This document shows positions 39,481-50,745 of a stretch of 64,000 nt of DNA, piece after piece. How positions within the stretch are numbered: the first letter of the stretch is position 1; each line of letters starts with the position of its first letter. The position numbers and the translations under genes are program-made. Source of the DNA: Pseudomonas sp. GM80 (GTDB lineage Bacteria; Pseudomonadota; Gammaproteobacteria; Pseudomonadales; Pseudomonadaceae); assembly GCF_000282515.1 (NCBI RefSeq), contig NZ_AKJD01000080.1, forward strand, positions 38,296 through 102,295, in the 5' to 3' direction. Below the pieces are notes generated by a model. The model did no database searches, had not been told where the DNA came from, and saw only the letters and a list, made by a program, of their open reading frames with translations.

Positions 39481-40014
39481 CTACTTCTTCTTGGCTTCTT
39501 TACGACGGACGACTTCGTCCGCGTAGCGCACACCTTTGCCTTTGTACGGCTCTGGTGGACGGAAGTCGCGGATCTCAGCGGCCACTTGACCTACCAGCTG
39601 CTTATCGATGCCCTTGATCAGGATATCGGTCTGGCTAGGAGTCTCAGCGGTGATGCCTTCCGGCAGTTCGTAATCCACTGGGTGCGAGAAGCCAAGGGCA
39701 AGGTTCAGAACCGTGCCTTTTGCTTGCGCTTTGTAACCAACACCGACCAGCTGGAGCTTACGCTCGAAGCCTTGGCTTACGCCTTGGACCATGTTGTTTA
39801 CCAACGCACGCGTGGTACCGGCCATTGCGCGAGTTTGTTGATCGCCATTGCGAGCAGCGAAACGCAGCTCACCAGCTTCTTCAACAATCTCAACGGACGA
39901 ATGGATGTTCAGTTCGAGAGTGCCCTTGGCACCCTTCACCGAAAGCTGTTGGCCTGCGAATTTTACTTCGACACCGGCTGGCAGCTTAACGGGGTTCTTA
40001 GCGACGCGAGACAT
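39481..40014 (-). CDS. rplF: 50S ribosomal protein L6
   Basis: A 177-residue L6 made of two similar halves, starting [17 protein letters not shown] and carrying the C-terminal [30 protein letters not shown] signature. It is located near the GTPase-associated centre. It lies 12 bases after rpsH. Confidence 0.98.
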   Translation of the reverse strand: MSRVAKNPVKLPAGVEVKFAGQQLSVKGAKGTLELNIHSSVEIVEEAGELRFAARNGDQQTRAMAGTTRALVNNMVQGVSQGFERKLQLVGVGYKAQAKGTVLNLALGFSHPVDYELPEGITAETPSQTDILIKGIDKQLVGQVAAEIRDFRPPEPYKGKGVRYADEVVRRKEAKKK

Positions 40015-40026
40015 GCTTATCCCCCC

Positions 40027-40419
40027 TTAGAACACAGTGCAAAGAACTTCGCCGCCGACACCGGCAGCGCGCGCAGCACGATCCGTCATCACACCTTTGT
40101 TGGTGGAGACGATAGACACGCCAAGACCGCCACGAACTTTCGGCAGATCTTCAACGGACTTGTACTGACGCAGGCCTGGACGACTAACGCGCTTCACTTC
40201 TTCGATAACCGGACGGCCTTCGAAGTACTTCAGCTCGATGGACAACGACGGCTTAGCGTCGGTGGTGATCTGAAAATCCGCGATGTAACCTTCGTCCTTC
40301 AGGACTTTTGCTACAGCCACCTTCAACGTGGAAGACGGCATGCTTACGACAGACTTTTCAGCCATCTGGGCATTACGGATTCGAGTTAGCATGTCCGCTA
40401 ACGGGTCCTGCATACTCAT
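40027..40419 (-). CDS. rpsH: 30S ribosomal protein S8
   Basis: A 130-residue S8: [18 protein letters not shown] and the C-terminal [25 protein letters not shown]8 binds central-domain 16S rRNA and in E. coli represses the spc operon at rplE. Unlike its neighbours it has a 209-bp upstream gap with its own promoter-like site and hairpin, so it may start a separate transcript here. GGAG lies 10 bases before the ATG. Confidence 0.98.
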   Translation of the reverse strand: MSMQDPLADMLTRIRNAQMAEKSVVSMPSSTLKVAVAKVLKDEGYIADFQITTDAKPSLSIELKYFEGRPVIEEVKRVSRPGLRQYKSVEDLPKVRGGLGVSIVSTNKGVMTDRAARAAGVGGEVLCTVF

Positions 40420-40517
40420 GGGCTAGACGCTCCTAATACAGAAAAATTAGCCTTGCGGCTACTACTTGTCGCCGAGAACTTCCGGGCATGAAAAACACGG
40501 GCTCAGGCGAGCCGGTC

Positions 40518-40546
40518 ATTCTAGACACACCCCAGAAATGAATCAA
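40518..40546 (-). promoter_or_regulatory. Internal sigma-70 promoter upstream of rpsH
   Basis: On the minus strand TTGATT (40541-40546) and TAGAAT (40518-40523) with exactly 17 bp between. Expected start is near 40511, giving a leader of about 92 bases to rpsH. The -35 lies in the 3' arm of the hairpin at 40539-40568. Confidence 0.65.
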
Positions 40547-40568
40547 GCCCCAAAAGGGGCTTGATTCA
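40539..40568 (-). terminator. Perfect 13-bp hairpin in the rpsN-rpsH spacer
   Basis: TGAATCAAGCCCC / GGGGCTTGATTCA with a 4-base loop. On the minus strand TTTCT follows, a weak U-run, so it could be a partial terminator or an mRNA processing/stability element. The rest of the 209-bp spacer has no gene. Confidence 0.6.
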
Positions 40569-40628
40569 GATTCAAGGCCACCGATGGTCAGGTTCTTGCG
40601 AACCCGAGCATCGAGACTTTGACAGCAA

Positions 40629-40934
40629 TTACCAGCTGGCTTTAACCAGACCTGGCACGTCACCACGCATTGCAGCTTCACGCAGCTTGTTACGGCCAAG
40701 GCCGAACTTGCGGTAAACGCCGTGCGGACGACCAGTCAGGCGGCAACGGTTACGCATGCGCGAAGCGCTTGCGTCACGTGGTTGCTTCTGCAGAGCTACG
40801 GTAGCTTCCCAACGTGCTTCTGGACTTGCGTTCAGATCAACGATGATAGCTTTCAGCGCTGCACGCTTGGTGGCGTACTTGGCAACAGTGAGCTGACGCT
40901 TCAGCTCACGGTTTTTCATGCTCTTCTTGGCCAT
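40629..40934 (-). CDS. rpsN: 30S ribosomal protein S14 (zinc-free long form)
   Basis: A 101-residue S14: [20 protein letters not shown] and [24 protein letters not shown]. The long form lacks the two CxxC zinc pairs of the short form. Start at 40934 is preceded by AGGA; 22 upstream in-frame residues come from rplE sequence and the gap. Thirteen bases after rplE. Confidence 0.97.
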
Positions 40935-40947
40935 TTTCCTACTCCAA

Positions 40948-41487
40948 TCAGTTGCGGAACGGGAATTTGAAAGCACGCAGCAGAGCGCGGCCTTCATCAT
41001 CGTTCTTGGCAGTGGTGGTCAGGGTAATGTCCAGACCGCGGAGAGCATCGATCTTGTCGTAGTCGATTTCCGGGAAAATGATCTGCTCTTTCACGCCCAT
41101 GCTGTAGTTACCACGACCATCGAAGGACTTGGCATTCAGGCCGCGGAAGTCGCGAACCCGAGGCAGGGAGATCGACAGCAGACGATCCAGGAACTCGTAC
41201 ATACGCTCACGGCGCAGAGTCACTTTGACGCCGATCGGCCATCCTTCACGGACTTTAAAGCCAGCGATGGATTTACGAGCGTAGGTCACAACGACTTTTT
41301 GGCCGGTGATCTTTTCCAGGTCAGCAACAGCGTGCTCGATGACTTTCTTGTCACCAACAGCTTCGCCCAGACCCATGTTCAGGGTGATCTTTGTAACGCG
41401 TGGAACTTCCATCACGTTCGAAAGCTTAAGTTCTTCCTTAAGCTTCGGTGCGATTTCCTTCCAGTAAATCTCTTTTAGTCGTGCCAT
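40948..41487 (-). CDS. rplE: 50S ribosomal protein L5
   Basis: A 179-residue L5 that binds 5S rRNA and contacts P-site tRNA. Conserved stretches are [21 protein letters not shown] and [21 protein letters not shown]. In E. coli the start region of rplE is the S8 repressor site. Twenty bases after rplX. Confidence 0.98.
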
Positions 41488-41507
41488 GGTCTTCTACCTA
41501 GCAGTGT

Positions 41508-41822
41508 TCAAGCATCAACCGCTTTTTGGGTCGACTTGAAGACACGAATTTTCTTGCCGTCTTCTACTTTGAAACCAACGCGGTCAGCCTTGTTGGTTTC
41601 GCCGTTGAAAATGGCGACGTTAGAAGCGTCCAGTGGAGCTTCTTTTTCGACGATACCGCCTTGCACGCCCGACATCGGGTTAGGCTTGGTATGACGCTTT
41701 ACCAGGTTCAGACCGCTGATAACCAGACGGTTATTAGCAAGAACCTTAAGCACCTTACCGCGCTTACCTTTGTCTTTGCCGGCGATCACGATGATCTCGT
41801 CGTCACGACGAATCTTTTGCAT
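41508..41822 (-). CDS. rplX: 50S ribosomal protein L24
   Basis: A 104-residue L24 with the KOW motif in [21 protein letters not shown] near the N terminus. An early 23S assembly protein at the exit tunnel. Eleven bases after rplN. Confidence 0.98.
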   Translation of the reverse strand: MQKIRRDDEIIVIAGKDKGKRGKVLKVLANNRLVISGLNLVKRHTKPNPMSGVQGGIVEKEAPLDASNVAIFNGETNKADRVGFKVEDGKKIRVFKSTQKAVDA

Positions 41823-41833
41823 GTCGGATCTCC

Positions 41834-42202
41834 TTACAGCACTTCTGGGGCGAGCGAGACGATCTTCATGAACTTCTCAGTACGAAGTTCACGGGTCACT
41901 GGCCCAAAGATACGGGTGCCGATCGGCTCTTGCTTGTTGTTCAGAAGAACAGCAGCGTTGCCATCAAAGCGGATAATGGAGCCATCAGCACGACGTACGC
42001 CGTGACGAGTGCGGACTACAACAGCAGTCATCACTTGGCCTTTTTTCACTTTACCGCGAGGAATTGCTTCCTTGACGGTAACTTTGATGATGTCACCGAT
42101 ACCAGCGTAACGACGATGGGAGCCACCCAGCACCTTGATGCACATAACACGGCGAGCGCCGCTGTTATCGGCCACATCGAGCATGGATTGAGTCTGAATC
42201 AT
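41834..42202 (-). CDS. rplN: 50S ribosomal protein L14
   Basis: A 122-residue L14: [27 protein letters not shown] is near invariant. It forms a subunit bridge with 16S rRNA. First gene of the spc operon in the E. coli scheme, but here only 23 bases after rpsQ with no terminator or promoter visible, so S10 and spc genes may be read through. Confidence 0.98.
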   Translation of the reverse strand: MIQTQSMLDVADNSGARRVMCIKVLGGSHRRYAGIGDIIKVTVKEAIPRGKVKKGQVMTAVVVRTRHGVRRADGSIIRFDGNAAVLLNNKQEPIGTRIFGPVTRELRTEKFMKIVSLAPEVL

Positions 42203-42225
42203 ATAATTTCTCCGACCCCTAGTCC

Positions 42226-42492
42226 TTAGACTTCCACAGCGCGTTCGAGAACATCAACCAGCGCCCAAGACTTGGTCTTGGCCAAAGGACGAGTTTCACG
42301 AATAGTGACTTTGTCGCCGATGTGGCACTGATTGGTTTCGTCGTGCGCGTGCAGCTTAGTCGAACGCTTAACGTATTTACCGTAGATCGGGTGCTTAACG
42401 CGACGCTCGATCAGAACGGTGATGGTTTTGTCCATCTTGTCGCTGACAACACGGCCAGTCAGCGTACGGACAGTTTTTTCGGCTTCAGCCAT
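42226..42492 (-). CDS. rpsQ: 30S ribosomal protein S17
   Basis: An 88-residue S17: [28 protein letters not shown] fold. Start at the ATG 42492; a GTG two codons upstream also is in frame. Two bases after rpmC. Confidence 0.97.
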   Translation of the reverse strand: MAEAEKTVRTLTGRVVSDKMDKTITVLIERRVKHPIYGKYVKRSTKLHAHDETNQCHIGDKVTIRETRPLAKTKSWALVDVLERAVEV

Positions 42493-42494
42493 GA

Positions 42495-42686
42495 TCACTT
42501 ACCTGCCTGCTGGTTGAGCACAGTCTTCACGCGAGCGATGTCACGCTTAACTTGCGAGAGCAGATGAGACTGCCCCAACTGGCCAGTTGCTTTCTGCATA
42601 CGCAGATTGAACTGGTCGCGCAGCAAGCCGAGCAGTTGCTCGTTCAGCTGCTGTGCGGATTTTTCACGAAGTTCATTCGCTTTCAT
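42495..42686 (-). CDS. rpmC: 50S ribosomal protein L29
   Basis: A 63-residue L29, two long helices, starting [18 protein letters not shown]. It sits at the exit tunnel near the SRP/trigger factor dock. The ATG shares its A with the rplP stop (TGATG). Confidence 0.97.
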
Positions 42687-43099
42687 CACATCACCGTCCG
42701 TTTAACAAAGGCGGTGGCGAGCGGCAGCTTTGCAGCAGCCAGGGCAAAAGCCTCACGCGCCAGCTCTTCAGAAACACCCTCGATTTCATACAGGACTTTG
42801 CCTGGCTGAATCTGGGCAACCCAGTACTCCACACTACCCTTACCTTTACCCATACGAACTTCGAGGGGCTTTTTGGAAATAGGCTTGTCCGGGAATACAC
42901 GGATCCAGATCTTGCCGCCACGTTTAACGTGACGGGTCAGTGCACGACGCGCTGACTCGATCTGACGAGCGGTGAGACGACCACGAGCTACAGACTTCAG
43001 CGCGAACTCGCCGAAGCTGACTTTGCTACCGCGCTGAGCCAGACCACGGTTGTGGCCTGTCATCTGCTTGCGGAACTTCGTACGCTTAGGTTGCAACAT
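42686..43099 (-). CDS. rplP: 50S ribosomal protein L16
   Basis: A 137-residue L16: [19 protein letters not shown], and [22 protein letters not shown] in the middle. It helps seat A-site tRNA and is needed for 50S maturation. Overlaps rpmC by one base. Confidence 0.98.
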
Positions 43100-43111
43100 T
43101 TGGCGTACCCC

Positions 43112-43798
43112 TTACTTAGCAGCTTTTTTACGAGGCGCTGGTGCTTGTGGTTTCAGCTCTTCTTGGCGACCACCAATTACTTCGCCTTTGAAGATCCAAA
43201 CCTTTACACCGATCACACCGTAAGTGGTGTGAGCTTCGTAGTTGGCATAGTCGATGTCGGCACGCAGGGTGTGCAATGGCACACGACCTTCGCGATACCA
43301 TTCAGTACGTGCGATTTCAGCACCGCCGAGACGACCGCTCACTTGGATTTTGATGCCCTTGGCACCAATGCGCATGGCGTTCTGTACTGCGCGCTTCATC
43401 GCGCGACGGAACATTACACGACGCTCCAGCTGCTGAGCTACGCTCTGCGCAACCAGCATACCGTCGAGTTCCGGCTTGCGGATCTCTTCGATATTGATGT
43501 GCACAGGCACACCCATTTGCTTGGTCAGGTCCTGACGCAGTTTCTCAACATCTTCACCTTTCTTCCCGATAACGATACCTGGACGAGCGGTGTGGATGGT
43601 GATACGTGCAGTTTGGGCCGGACGATGGATATCGATACGGCTTACGGACGCGCTTTTTAGTTTGTCTTGGAGATACTCACGCACTTTCAGATCTGCGAAC
43701 AAGTAGTCCGCATAAGTCCGACCGTCTGCGTACCAGACGGAGGTGTGCTCCTTGACGATTCCCAGGCGAATGCCAATGGGATGTACTTTCTGACCCAT
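43112..43798 (-). CDS. rpsC: 30S ribosomal protein S3
   Basis: A 228-residue S3: [14 protein letters not shown], then a KH domain with [18 protein letters not shown] (GxxG loop), and a C-terminal domain ending in a Lys-rich tail (PAPRKKAAK). It lines the mRNA entry channel and has helicase activity there. Start at 43798 with GGAG before it; 28 upstream in-frame residues lie in rplV sequence. Confidence 0.98.
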
Positions 43799-43811
43799 CT
43801 CTTCGACTCCG

Positions 43812-44144
43812 TTACTTGTCAGCAACCTTGACAGTGATATGGCAAGACCGCTTGACGATGCGATCAGCACGGCCTTTGGCACGTGGCATGATGCGCTTCA
43901 GCGAACGCCCTTCGTTGACGAAAACGGTGCTGACCTTCAGGTCATCAACGTCTGCGCCTTCGTTATGCTCGGCGTTGGCTACGGCCGACTCCAGCACTTT
44001 CTTCATGATCTCGGCGGCTTTCTTACTGCTGAAAGCCAACAAGTTGAGCGCTTCGCCCACCTTCTTCCCGCGGATCTGGTCGGCGACCAAGCGGGCTTTC
44101 TGGGCGGAGATTCGAGCGCCCGACAACTTAGCGGCTACTTCCAT
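43812..44144 (-). CDS. rplV: 50S ribosomal protein L22
   Basis: A 110-residue L22, starting [26 protein letters not shown], with the beta-hairpin [16 protein letters not shown] that lines the exit tunnel (macrolide site; usual sequence). Eleven bases after rpsS. Confidence 0.98.
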
Positions 44145-44155
44145 TTCCTAACCCC

Positions 44156-44431
44156 TTAACGCTTGGCTTTCTTGTCAGCCACGTGCCCACGATAAGTGCG
44201 GGTACCGGCGAACTCGCCCAGTTTATGGCCGACCATGTCTTCGTTCACGAGAACTGGGACGTGCTGACGACCGTTATGTACGGCGATGGTCAGACCGACC
44301 ATCTGTGGCAGGATCATCGAACGACGCGACCAAGTCTTAATTGGTTTGCGATCGTTCTTTTCCGCCGCCACTTCGATCTTCTTCAGTAGGTGAAGATCAA
44401 TAAAAGGACCTTTTTTCAGAGAACGTGGCAC
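44156..44431 (-). CDS. rpsS: 30S ribosomal protein S19
   Basis: A 91-residue S19: [18 protein letters not shown] and the conserved [24 protein letters not shown]. It is in the 30S head and bridges to the 50S. Sixteen bases after rplB. Confidence 0.98.
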   Translation of the reverse strand: MPRSLKKGPFIDLHLLKKIEVAAEKNDRKPIKTWSRRSMILPQMVGLTIAVHNGRQHVPVLVNEDMVGHKLGEFAGTRTYRGHVADKKAKR

Positions 44432-44447
44432 TGTCGTATCCCTCTAT

Positions 44448-45272
44448 TTACTTGCGACGACGGACGATCATTTTGTCGGTACGCTTATTACCACGAGTCT
44501 TCGCGCCCTTAGTCGGGAAGCCCCATGGCGATACCGGATGACGACCACCAGAGGTACGACCTTCACCACCACCATGTGGGTGGTCAACCGGGTTCATGGC
44601 AACACCACGAACGGTTGGGCGAACGCCACGCCAGCGTTTGGCACCAGCTTTACCCAGCGAACGCAGGCTGTGCTCGGAGTTCGAGACTTCGCCCAGGGTC
44701 GCACGGCATTCAGCCAGGACTTTACGCATTTCACCGGAACGCAGACGCAGGGTTACGTACACACCTTCACGAGCGATCAGCTGAGCCGAAGCACCAGCGG
44801 AACGAGCGATCTGTGCGCCTTTACCTGGCTTCAGTTCGATGCCGTGTACAGTAGAACCCACTGGAATGTTGCGCAGTTGCAGAGCGTTGCCTGGCTTGAT
44901 TGGAGCCAGAGCGCCTGCGATCAGCTGGTCGCCTGCACTCACGCCTTTAGGGGCGATGATGTAGCGGCGCTCGCCGTCTGCGTAGCAGAGCAGTGCGATG
45001 TGAGCAGTACGGTTTGGATCGTATTCGATACGCTCGACAGTGGCGACGATGCCATCTTTGTCGTTGCGACGGAAATCGACCATACGATAATGCTGCTTAT
45101 GACCACCACCGATGTGACGCGTGGTAATACGGCCATTGTTGTTACGACCACCAGTCTTCGATTTTTTCTCGAGCAGCGGTGCGTGAGGAGCGCCTTTATG
45201 CAGCTCCTGGTTGACCACCTTGACCACAAAACGGCGGCCAGGGGAAGTCGGTTTGCATTTAACGATTGCCAT
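44448..45272 (-). CDS. rplB: 50S ribosomal protein L2
   Basis: A 274-residue L2: OB and SH3-like domains and the C-terminal [17 protein letters not shown] that carries the His needed for peptidyl transferase function. Fourteen bases after rplW. Confidence 0.98.
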   Translation of the reverse strand: MAIVKCKPTSPGRRFVVKVVNQELHKGAPHAPLLEKKSKTGGRNNNGRITTRHIGGGHKQHYRMVDFRRNDKDGIVATVERIEYDPNRTAHIALLCYADGERRYIIAPKGVSAGDQLIAGALAPIKPGNALQLRNIPVGSTVHGIELKPGKGAQIARSAGASAQLIAREGVYVTLRLRSGEMRKVLAECRATLGEVSNSEHSLRSLGKAGAKRWRGVRPTVRGVAMNPVDHPHGGGEGRTSGGRHPVSPWGFPTKGAKTRGNKRTDKMIVRRRK

Positions 45273-45286
45273 GATGCACCCCTTCC

Positions 45287-45586
45287 TTACTCAGCACTGC
45301 TGCTGAAATCGAGATCTTGGCCTGGCTGAAGGGAGATAACTGCCTTCTTCCAGTCATTACGCTTGCCCAGACCGCGAGCTGTGCGCTTGCTCTTACCCAG
45401 AACGTTCAGGGTAGTAACACGCTCAACTTTCACGCTGAACAGGCTTTCGACGGCCTTCTTGATTTCCAGCTTGGTTGCGTCAGTTGCAACCTTGAAAACG
45501 AACTGGCCTTTCTTGTCAGCCAGAACCGTAGCCTTCTCGGAAACGTGCGGGCCAAGCAGAACTTTAAATACGCGTTCCTGGTTCAT
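45287..45586 (-). CDS. rplW: 50S ribosomal protein L23
   Basis: A 99-residue L23: [25 protein letters not shown]. It is the exit-tunnel docking site for SRP and trigger factor. The ATG overlaps the rplD stop by four bases. Confidence 0.98.
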
Positions 45587-46185
45587 CCCAGCAGCTCCTC
45601 GAATTTCTTCACGGCCGACACGGTGATCAACACCTTGTCGTATGCGATCAGACTAACTGGATCGGAACCTTGAACGTCACGTACATCTACGTGCGGCAGG
45701 TTACGAGCAGCCAGGTACAGGTTCTGATCAACAGCGTCCGACACGATCAAAACGTCGGTCAGGCTCATGTTGTTCAGCTTGCCCAGCAGATCTTTGGTTT
45801 TCGGAGTTTCAACAGCGAAATCCTGAACCACGACCAGACGATCAGTACGCACCAGCTCAGCAAGGATGGAACGCATTGCTGCGCGATACATCTTCTTGTT
45901 CAGCTTCTGGGAGTGATCCTGTGGACGTGCTGCAAAAGTGGTACCGCCGCCACGCCAGATTGGGCTACGGATAGTACCGGCACGAGCACGGCCAGTACCT
46001 TTCTGACGCCATGGGCGCTTACCGCCACCACGAACGTCGGAACGGGTCTTTTGCTGCTTGGTACCTTGACGGCCGCCGGCCATGTAGGCCACGACTGCTT
46101 GGTGAACCAGCGTCTCGTTGAATTCGCCGCCAAATGTCAGTTCGGAAACTTCGATCGCTTGAGCGTCATTTACATTTAATTGCAT
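45583..46185 (-). CDS. rplD: 50S ribosomal protein L4
   Basis: A 200-residue L4: [20 protein letters not shown], and the tunnel loop [38 protein letters not shown]. In E. coli it also represses the S10 operon through a long leader, but the leader here looks too short for that structure. Overlaps rplW by four bases. Confidence 0.98.
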
Positions 46186-46197
46186 GTCAGCTTCCCC

Positions 46198-46833
46198 TTA
46201 ACCGCGAGCCTTGGCTGCTGGACGTACAACCAGATTGCCGCCAGTAGCGCCAGGAACAGCACCCTTGACCAACAACAGATTGCGTTCAGCGTCCACGCGC
46301 ACTACTTCCAGGGACTGCACGGTCACGCGCTCAGCGCCCATATGACCGGACATTTTTTTGCCCTTGAATACACGACCAGGAGTCTGGCACTGGCCGATAG
46401 AGCCTGGGACGCGGTGGGATACGGAGTTACCGTGGGTGTTATCTTGCCCGCGGAAATTCCAACGCTTGATCGTACCCTGGAAGCCTTTACCCTTGGACTG
46501 ACCGGTTACATCAACCAGTTGACCAGCGGCGAAGATTTCAGCGTTGATCAGATCGCCAGCCTGGTACTCGCCTTCTTCAAGACGGAATTCCATGGTGGTG
46601 CGACCAGCGGCAACGTTCGCTTTAGCGAAGTGGCCAGCTTGAGCTGCTGTTACACGCGAAGCACGACGCTCGCCGACAGTGACTTGCACTGCACGATAGC
46701 CATCGGTCTCTTCAGTTTTGAACTGGGTGACGCGATTCGGTTCGATCTCAATGACCGTGACCGGAATGGAGACACCTTCTTCGGTGAAAATACGGGTCAT
46801 ACCGCATTTACGACCGACTACACCAATAGTCAT
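46198..46833 (-). CDS. rplC: 50S ribosomal protein L3
   Basis: A 211-residue L3: [20 protein letters not shown] and the central [18 protein letters not shown] stretch with the Gln-containing loop methylated in E. coli. Start at 46833, GAGG 8 bases before; 11 upstream in-frame residues are not L3-like. An 80-bp gap to rpsJ has no feature I recognise. Confidence 0.98.
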   Translation of the reverse strand: MTIGVVGRKCGMTRIFTEEGVSIPVTVIEIEPNRVTQFKTEETDGYRAVQVTVGERRASRVTAAQAGHFAKANVAAGRTTMEFRLEEGEYQAGDLINAEIFAAGQLVDVTGQSKGKGFQGTIKRWNFRGQDNTHGNSVSHRVPGSIGQCQTPGRVFKGKKMSGHMGAERVTVQSLEVVRVDAERNLLLVKGAVPGATGGNLVVRPAAKARG

Positions 46834-46913
46834 GTTGTAAACCTCATGAGTGTACGGGGCTTTCACCCGCTATGGCCGCCCATTTCAGAGCGTTACACGA
46901 CTAAGACCGAGTC

Positions 46914-47225
46914 TTAGCCGAGGCTGATCTGCACTTCCACACCGGCCGCAAGATCAAGCTTCATAAGAGCATCAACGGTTTTATCCGTTGGCTGGACGAT
47001 GTCCAGAACGCGCTTATGAGTGCGGATTTCGTACTGGTCGCGCGCGTCTTTGTTGACGTGCGGAGAAACCAGAACGGTGAACCGCTCTTTACGGGTAGGC
47101 AGTGGAATTGGACCACGCACTTGAGCACCAGTACGTTTCGCGGTTTCCACGATTTCCTGGGTTGATTGGTCGATCAGGCGATGGTCAAAAGCCTTCAACC
47201 TGATACGGATTTGCTGATTTTGCAT
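46914..47225 (-). CDS. rpsJ: 30S ribosomal protein S10 (NusE)
   Basis: A 103-residue S10: [29 protein letters not shown]. It works both in the 30S head and, as NusE, with NusB and NusG in antitermination and transcription-translation coupling. First gene of the S10 operon; a strong promoter lies about 60-90 bp upstream. Confidence 0.98.
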
Positions 47226-47287
47226 TGGATTTCAGACTCCGGCTGCTATTCCCACCGAGCGCAATACGCCCGTTAAAAGGAGGCGCA

Positions 47288-47316
47288 ATTCTATAGACGC
47301 CCCATATAGGTGTCAA
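47288..47316 (-). promoter_or_regulatory. Sigma-70 promoter of the S10 operon
   Basis: On the minus strand TTGACA (47311-47316; perfect consensus) and TAGAAT (47288-47293) with 17-bp spacer, directly after the tuf terminator. Expected start is near 47281, giving a leader of about 56 bases. Confidence 0.85.
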
Positions 47317-47322
47317 CCCAAT

Positions 47323-47354
47323 AAAAAAAGCCCCCGCTGAGCGGGGGCTTTTTC
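47323..47354 (-). terminator. Terminator after tuf
   Basis: GCCCCCGC / GCGGGGGC stem with 3-base loop, flanked by A- and T-runs so it can work both ways. It separates the str operon (rpsL-rpsG-fusA-tuf) from the S10 operon. Confidence 0.93.
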
Positions 47355-47384
47355 AAAGCATCGAGCAATCTCTATAAAAGAGAA

Positions 47385-48578
47385 TTACGCGATGATTTTG
47401 GCTACGACGCCAGCGCCGACGGTACGACCGCCTTCACGGATAGCGAAACGCAGACCATCTTCCATTGCGATGGTTTTGATCAGGGTAACAGTCATCTGAA
47501 TGTTGTCACCTGGCATTACCATTTCAACGCCTTCTGGCAGCTCGCAGTTACCGGTCACGTCAGTCGTACGGAAGTAGAACTGTGGACGGTAGCCTTTGAA
47601 GAACGGAGTGTGACGACCGCCTTCTTCCTTGCTCAGAACGTAAACCTCTGCGGTGAAAGTGGTGTGCGGCTTAACCGAACCCGGCTTAACCAAAACCTGG
47701 CCACGCTCAACGTCGTCACGCTTGGTACCACGCAGCAGAACGCCGCAGTTCTCGCCAGCACGACCTTCGTCGAGCAGCTTGCGGAACATTTCAACACCGG
47801 TGCAAGTAGTAACGGTGGTGTCACGCAGACCAACGATTTCCAGCGGATCTTGAACGCGAACGATACCGCGCTCGATACGACCAGTTACAACAGTACCGCG
47901 ACCGGAGATCGAGAATACGTCTTCGATTGGCATCAGGAACGGCTTGTCAGTCACACGAACTGGTTCTGGGATGTAGCTGTCCAGAGTCTCAACCAGTTTC
48001 TTGACGGCAGTGGTGCCCATCTCGTTGTCGTCTTTGCCTTCCAGAGCCATACGAGCCGAACCGATGATGATTGGAGTGTCATCGCCCGGGAAGTCGTAGG
48101 TGGACAGCAGGTCGCGAACTTCCATCTCAACCAGTTCCAGCAGCTCAGCGTCGTCTACCAGGTCAGCCTTGTTCAGGAAAACCACGATGTACGGAACGCC
48201 TACCTGACGGGACAGCAGGATGTGCTCACGGGTTTGTGGCATCGGACCATCAGCGGCCGAGCAAACCAGAATAGCGCCGTCCATTTGAGCAGCACCGGTG
48301 ATCATGTTCTTCACATAGTCAGCGTGACCTGGGCAGTCAACGTGAGCGTAGTGACGGATCTTCGAGTTGTACTCAACGTGTGCGGTGTTGATGGTGATAC
48401 CGCGAGCTTTCTCTTCTGGTGCGCTGTCGATCTTGTCGAAGTCAACGATTGCCGAACCGAAAACTTCGGAGCAAACGCGAGTCAGAGCAGCAGTCAGAGT
48501 GGTTTTACCGTGGTCAACGTGACCGATGGTGCCAACGTTGACGTGCGGTAGGGAACGATCAAATTTTTCTTTAGCCAC
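47385..48578 (-). CDS. tuf: Elongation factor Tu, copy in the str operon
   Basis: A 397-residue EF-Tu: P-loop GHVDHGKTT (about 18-26), [21 protein letters not shown] and SAR, then two beta-barrel domains. It brings aminoacyl-tRNA to the ribosome. The protein ends KIIA. A second copy, partly in the window at 63944-64000, ends KIIE. Thirty-one bases after fusA. Confidence 0.98.
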   Translation of the reverse strand: MAKEKFDRSLPHVNVGTIGHVDHGKTTLTAALTRVCSEVFGSAIVDFDKIDSAPEEKARGITINTAHVEYNSKIRHYAHVDCPGHADYVKNMITGAAQMDGAILVCSAADGPMPQTREHILLSRQVGVPYIVVFLNKADLVDDAELLELVEMEVRDLLSTYDFPGDDTPIIIGSARMALEGKDDNEMGTTAVKKLVETLDSYIPEPVRVTDKPFLMPIEDVFSISGRGTVVTGRIERGIVRVQDPLEIVGLRDTTVTTCTGVEMFRKLLDEGRAGENCGVLLRGTKRDDVERGQVLVKPGSVKPHTTFTAEVYVLSKEEGGRHTPFFKGYRPQFYFRTTDVTGNCELPEGVEMVMPGDNIQMTVTLIKTIAMEDGLRFAIREGGRTVGAGVVAKIIA

Positions 48579-48609
48579 GACAATTAACTCCTAGCCTAAA
48601 GGGGCTGAA

Positions 48610-50715
48610 TCAGCCTTGTTTTTTGGTTACGGATTCGACGATGTGCGACGGAGCCGTATCGTATTTTTTGAATTCCATAGAGTAGCTTGCGCGACCCTGG
48701 GACATGGAACGAACGTCGGTCGCATAACCGAACATCTCACCCAGTGGAACCTCGGCACGGATAACCTTGCCGGACACTGTGTCTTCCATACCCTGGATCA
48801 TGCCACGACGACGGTTAAGGTCGCCCATCACATCACCCATATAGTCTTCAGGCGTAACAACCTCTACAGCCATGATCGGCTCAAGCAACTCACCACCGCC
48901 CTTCTGGGCCAGTTGCTTGGTCGCCATGGAGGCAGCCACTTTAAACGCCATCTCGTTGGAGTCGACGTCGTGGTAAGAACCATCGAACACGGTAGCCTTC
49001 AGGCCGATCAGCGGATAGCCGGCAACAACGCCGTTCTTCATCTGCTCTTCGATACCCTTCTGGATAGCCGGGATGTATTCCTTAGGAACCACACCACCTA
49101 CAACTTCGTTCACGAATTGCAGACCTTCCTGACCTTCGTCAGCAGGAGCAAAACGGATCCAGCAGTGACCGAACTGGCCACGACCGCCGGACTGACGAAC
49201 GAACTTGCCTTCGATTTCACAGTTCTTCGTGATGCGCTCACGATACGAAACCTGAGGCTTGCCGATGTTGGCTTCGACGTTGAACTCACGGCGCATCCGG
49301 TCAACCAGGATGTCCAGGTGCAACTCGCCCATGCCGGAGATGATCGTCTGACCAGTCTCTTCATCAGTTTTTACGCGGAAAGACGGGTCTTCCTGAGCAA
49401 GTTTGCCCAGAGCGATACCCATTTTTTCCTGGTCATCCTTGGTTTTAGGCTCTACGGCAACCGAAATAACCGGCTCCGGGAAGTCCATACGAACCAGGAT
49501 GATTGGCTTGTCAGCGTTGCAGAGGGTTTCACCAGTGGTGACGTCCTTCATGCCGATCAGGGCCGCGATGTCACCAGCGCGTACTTCCTTGATCTCTTCA
49601 CGGGCGTTTGCGTGCATTTGCACCATACGACCCACGCGCTCTTTCTTGCCTTTAACCGAGTTGATTACGCCGTCGCCGGAGTTCAACACGCCCGAGTAAA
49701 CGCGGACGAAGGTCAAAGTACCCACGAATGGGTCGGTAGCGATCTTGAACGCCAGAGCCGAGAACGGCTCCGCATCGTCTGCATGACGCTCCAGCTCGAC
49801 TTCTTCGTTATCCGGGTCAGTACCCTTGATAGCGGGAATGTCGGTTGGTGCAGGCAGGAAGTCGATAACGGCGTCGAGAACCAGGGGAACACCCTTGTTC
49901 TTGAAAGACGAACCGCAAACAGCCAGAACGATTTCGCCGGCGATAGTACGCTGACGCAAAGCAGCTTTGATCTCTTCGATCGACAGCTCTTCGCCTTCCA
50001 GGTACTTGTTCATCAGCTCTTCGTTGGCTTCGGCAGCAGCCTCAACCATGTTGTTGCGCCACTCGTCAGCCAGCTCTTTCAGCTCGGCAGGAATGTCCTT
50101 GCGAACAGGGACCATACCTTTGTCAGAGTCGTTCCAGTACACAGCTTGCATGTTGATCAGATCGATCTGACCCTGGAAGTTGTCTTCCGAACCGATAGCC
50201 AACTGGATCGGCACCGGAGTGTGACCCAGACGCTGTTTGATCTGAGCGATCACGCGCAGGAAGTTGGCGCCAGCACGGTCCATCTTGTTTACGTAAACAA
50301 GACGTGGAACACCGTATTTGTTGGCTTGACGCCATACGGTTTCCGACTGAGGCTCAACACCCGAAGTACCGCAGAACACAACGACAGCGCCGTCGAGTAC
50401 GCGCAGGGAACGCTCAACTTCAATGGTGAAGTCAACGTGACCCGGGGTATCGATTACGTTGAAACGGTGCTCGTGCGAGTACTGCTTCTCGGAACCTTTC
50501 CAGAAGGCGGTGATGGCAGCAGAAGTAATGGTAATACCACGCTCCTGCTCCTGCACCATCCAGTCTGTGGTCGCGGCGCCGTCATGCACCTCGCCCATTT
50601 TGTGACTTTTGCCGGTGTAAAAAAGGACGCGCTCGGTGGTGGTGGTTTTACCAGCATCCACGTGAGCGACGATACCGATGTTACGGTAGCGACTAATCGG
50701 AGTAGTACGAGCCAT
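48610..50715 (-). CDS. fusA: Elongation factor G
   Basis: A 701-residue translocation GTPase: P-loop [12 protein letters not shown] (about 17-28), switch region [17 protein letters not shown] and [10 protein letters not shown], then domains II-V, with domain IV containing [27 protein letters not shown]. Thirty bases after rpsG in the str operon. Confidence 0.98.
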   Translation of the reverse strand: MARTTPISRYRNIGIVAHVDAGKTTTTERVLFYTGKSHKMGEVHDGAATTDWMVQEQERGITITSAAITAFWKGSEKQYSHEHRFNVIDTPGHVDFTIEVERSLRVLDGAVVVFCGTSGVEPQSETVWRQANKYGVPRLVYVNKMDRAGANFLRVIAQIKQRLGHTPVPIQLAIGSEDNFQGQIDLINMQAVYWNDSDKGMVPVRKDIPAELKELADEWRNNMVEAAAEANEELMNKYLEGEELSIEEIKAALRQRTIAGEIVLAVCGSSFKNKGVPLVLDAVIDFLPAPTDIPAIKGTDPDNEEVELERHADDAEPFSALAFKIATDPFVGTLTFVRVYSGVLNSGDGVINSVKGKKERVGRMVQMHANAREEIKEVRAGDIAALIGMKDVTTGETLCNADKPIILVRMDFPEPVISVAVEPKTKDDQEKMGIALGKLAQEDPSFRVKTDEETGQTIISGMGELHLDILVDRMRREFNVEANIGKPQVSYRERITKNCEIEGKFVRQSGGRGQFGHCWIRFAPADEGQEGLQFVNEVVGGVVPKEYIPAIQKGIEEQMKNGVVAGYPLIGLKATVFDGSYHDVDSNEMAFKVAASMATKQLAQKGGGELLEPIMAVEVVTPEDYMGDVMGDLNRRRGMIQGMEDTVSGKVIRAEVPLGEMFGYATDVRSMSQGRASYSMEFKKYDTAPSHIVESVTKKQG

Positions 50716-50745
50716 AAAGCCCTCGCAAAATTAGTGAAGCTAAAA

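Noticed and set aside
40433..40699. Small gene in the rpsN-rpsH spacer
   Set aside because: The frame runs into rpsN in another phase and shows no ribosome site or family character.
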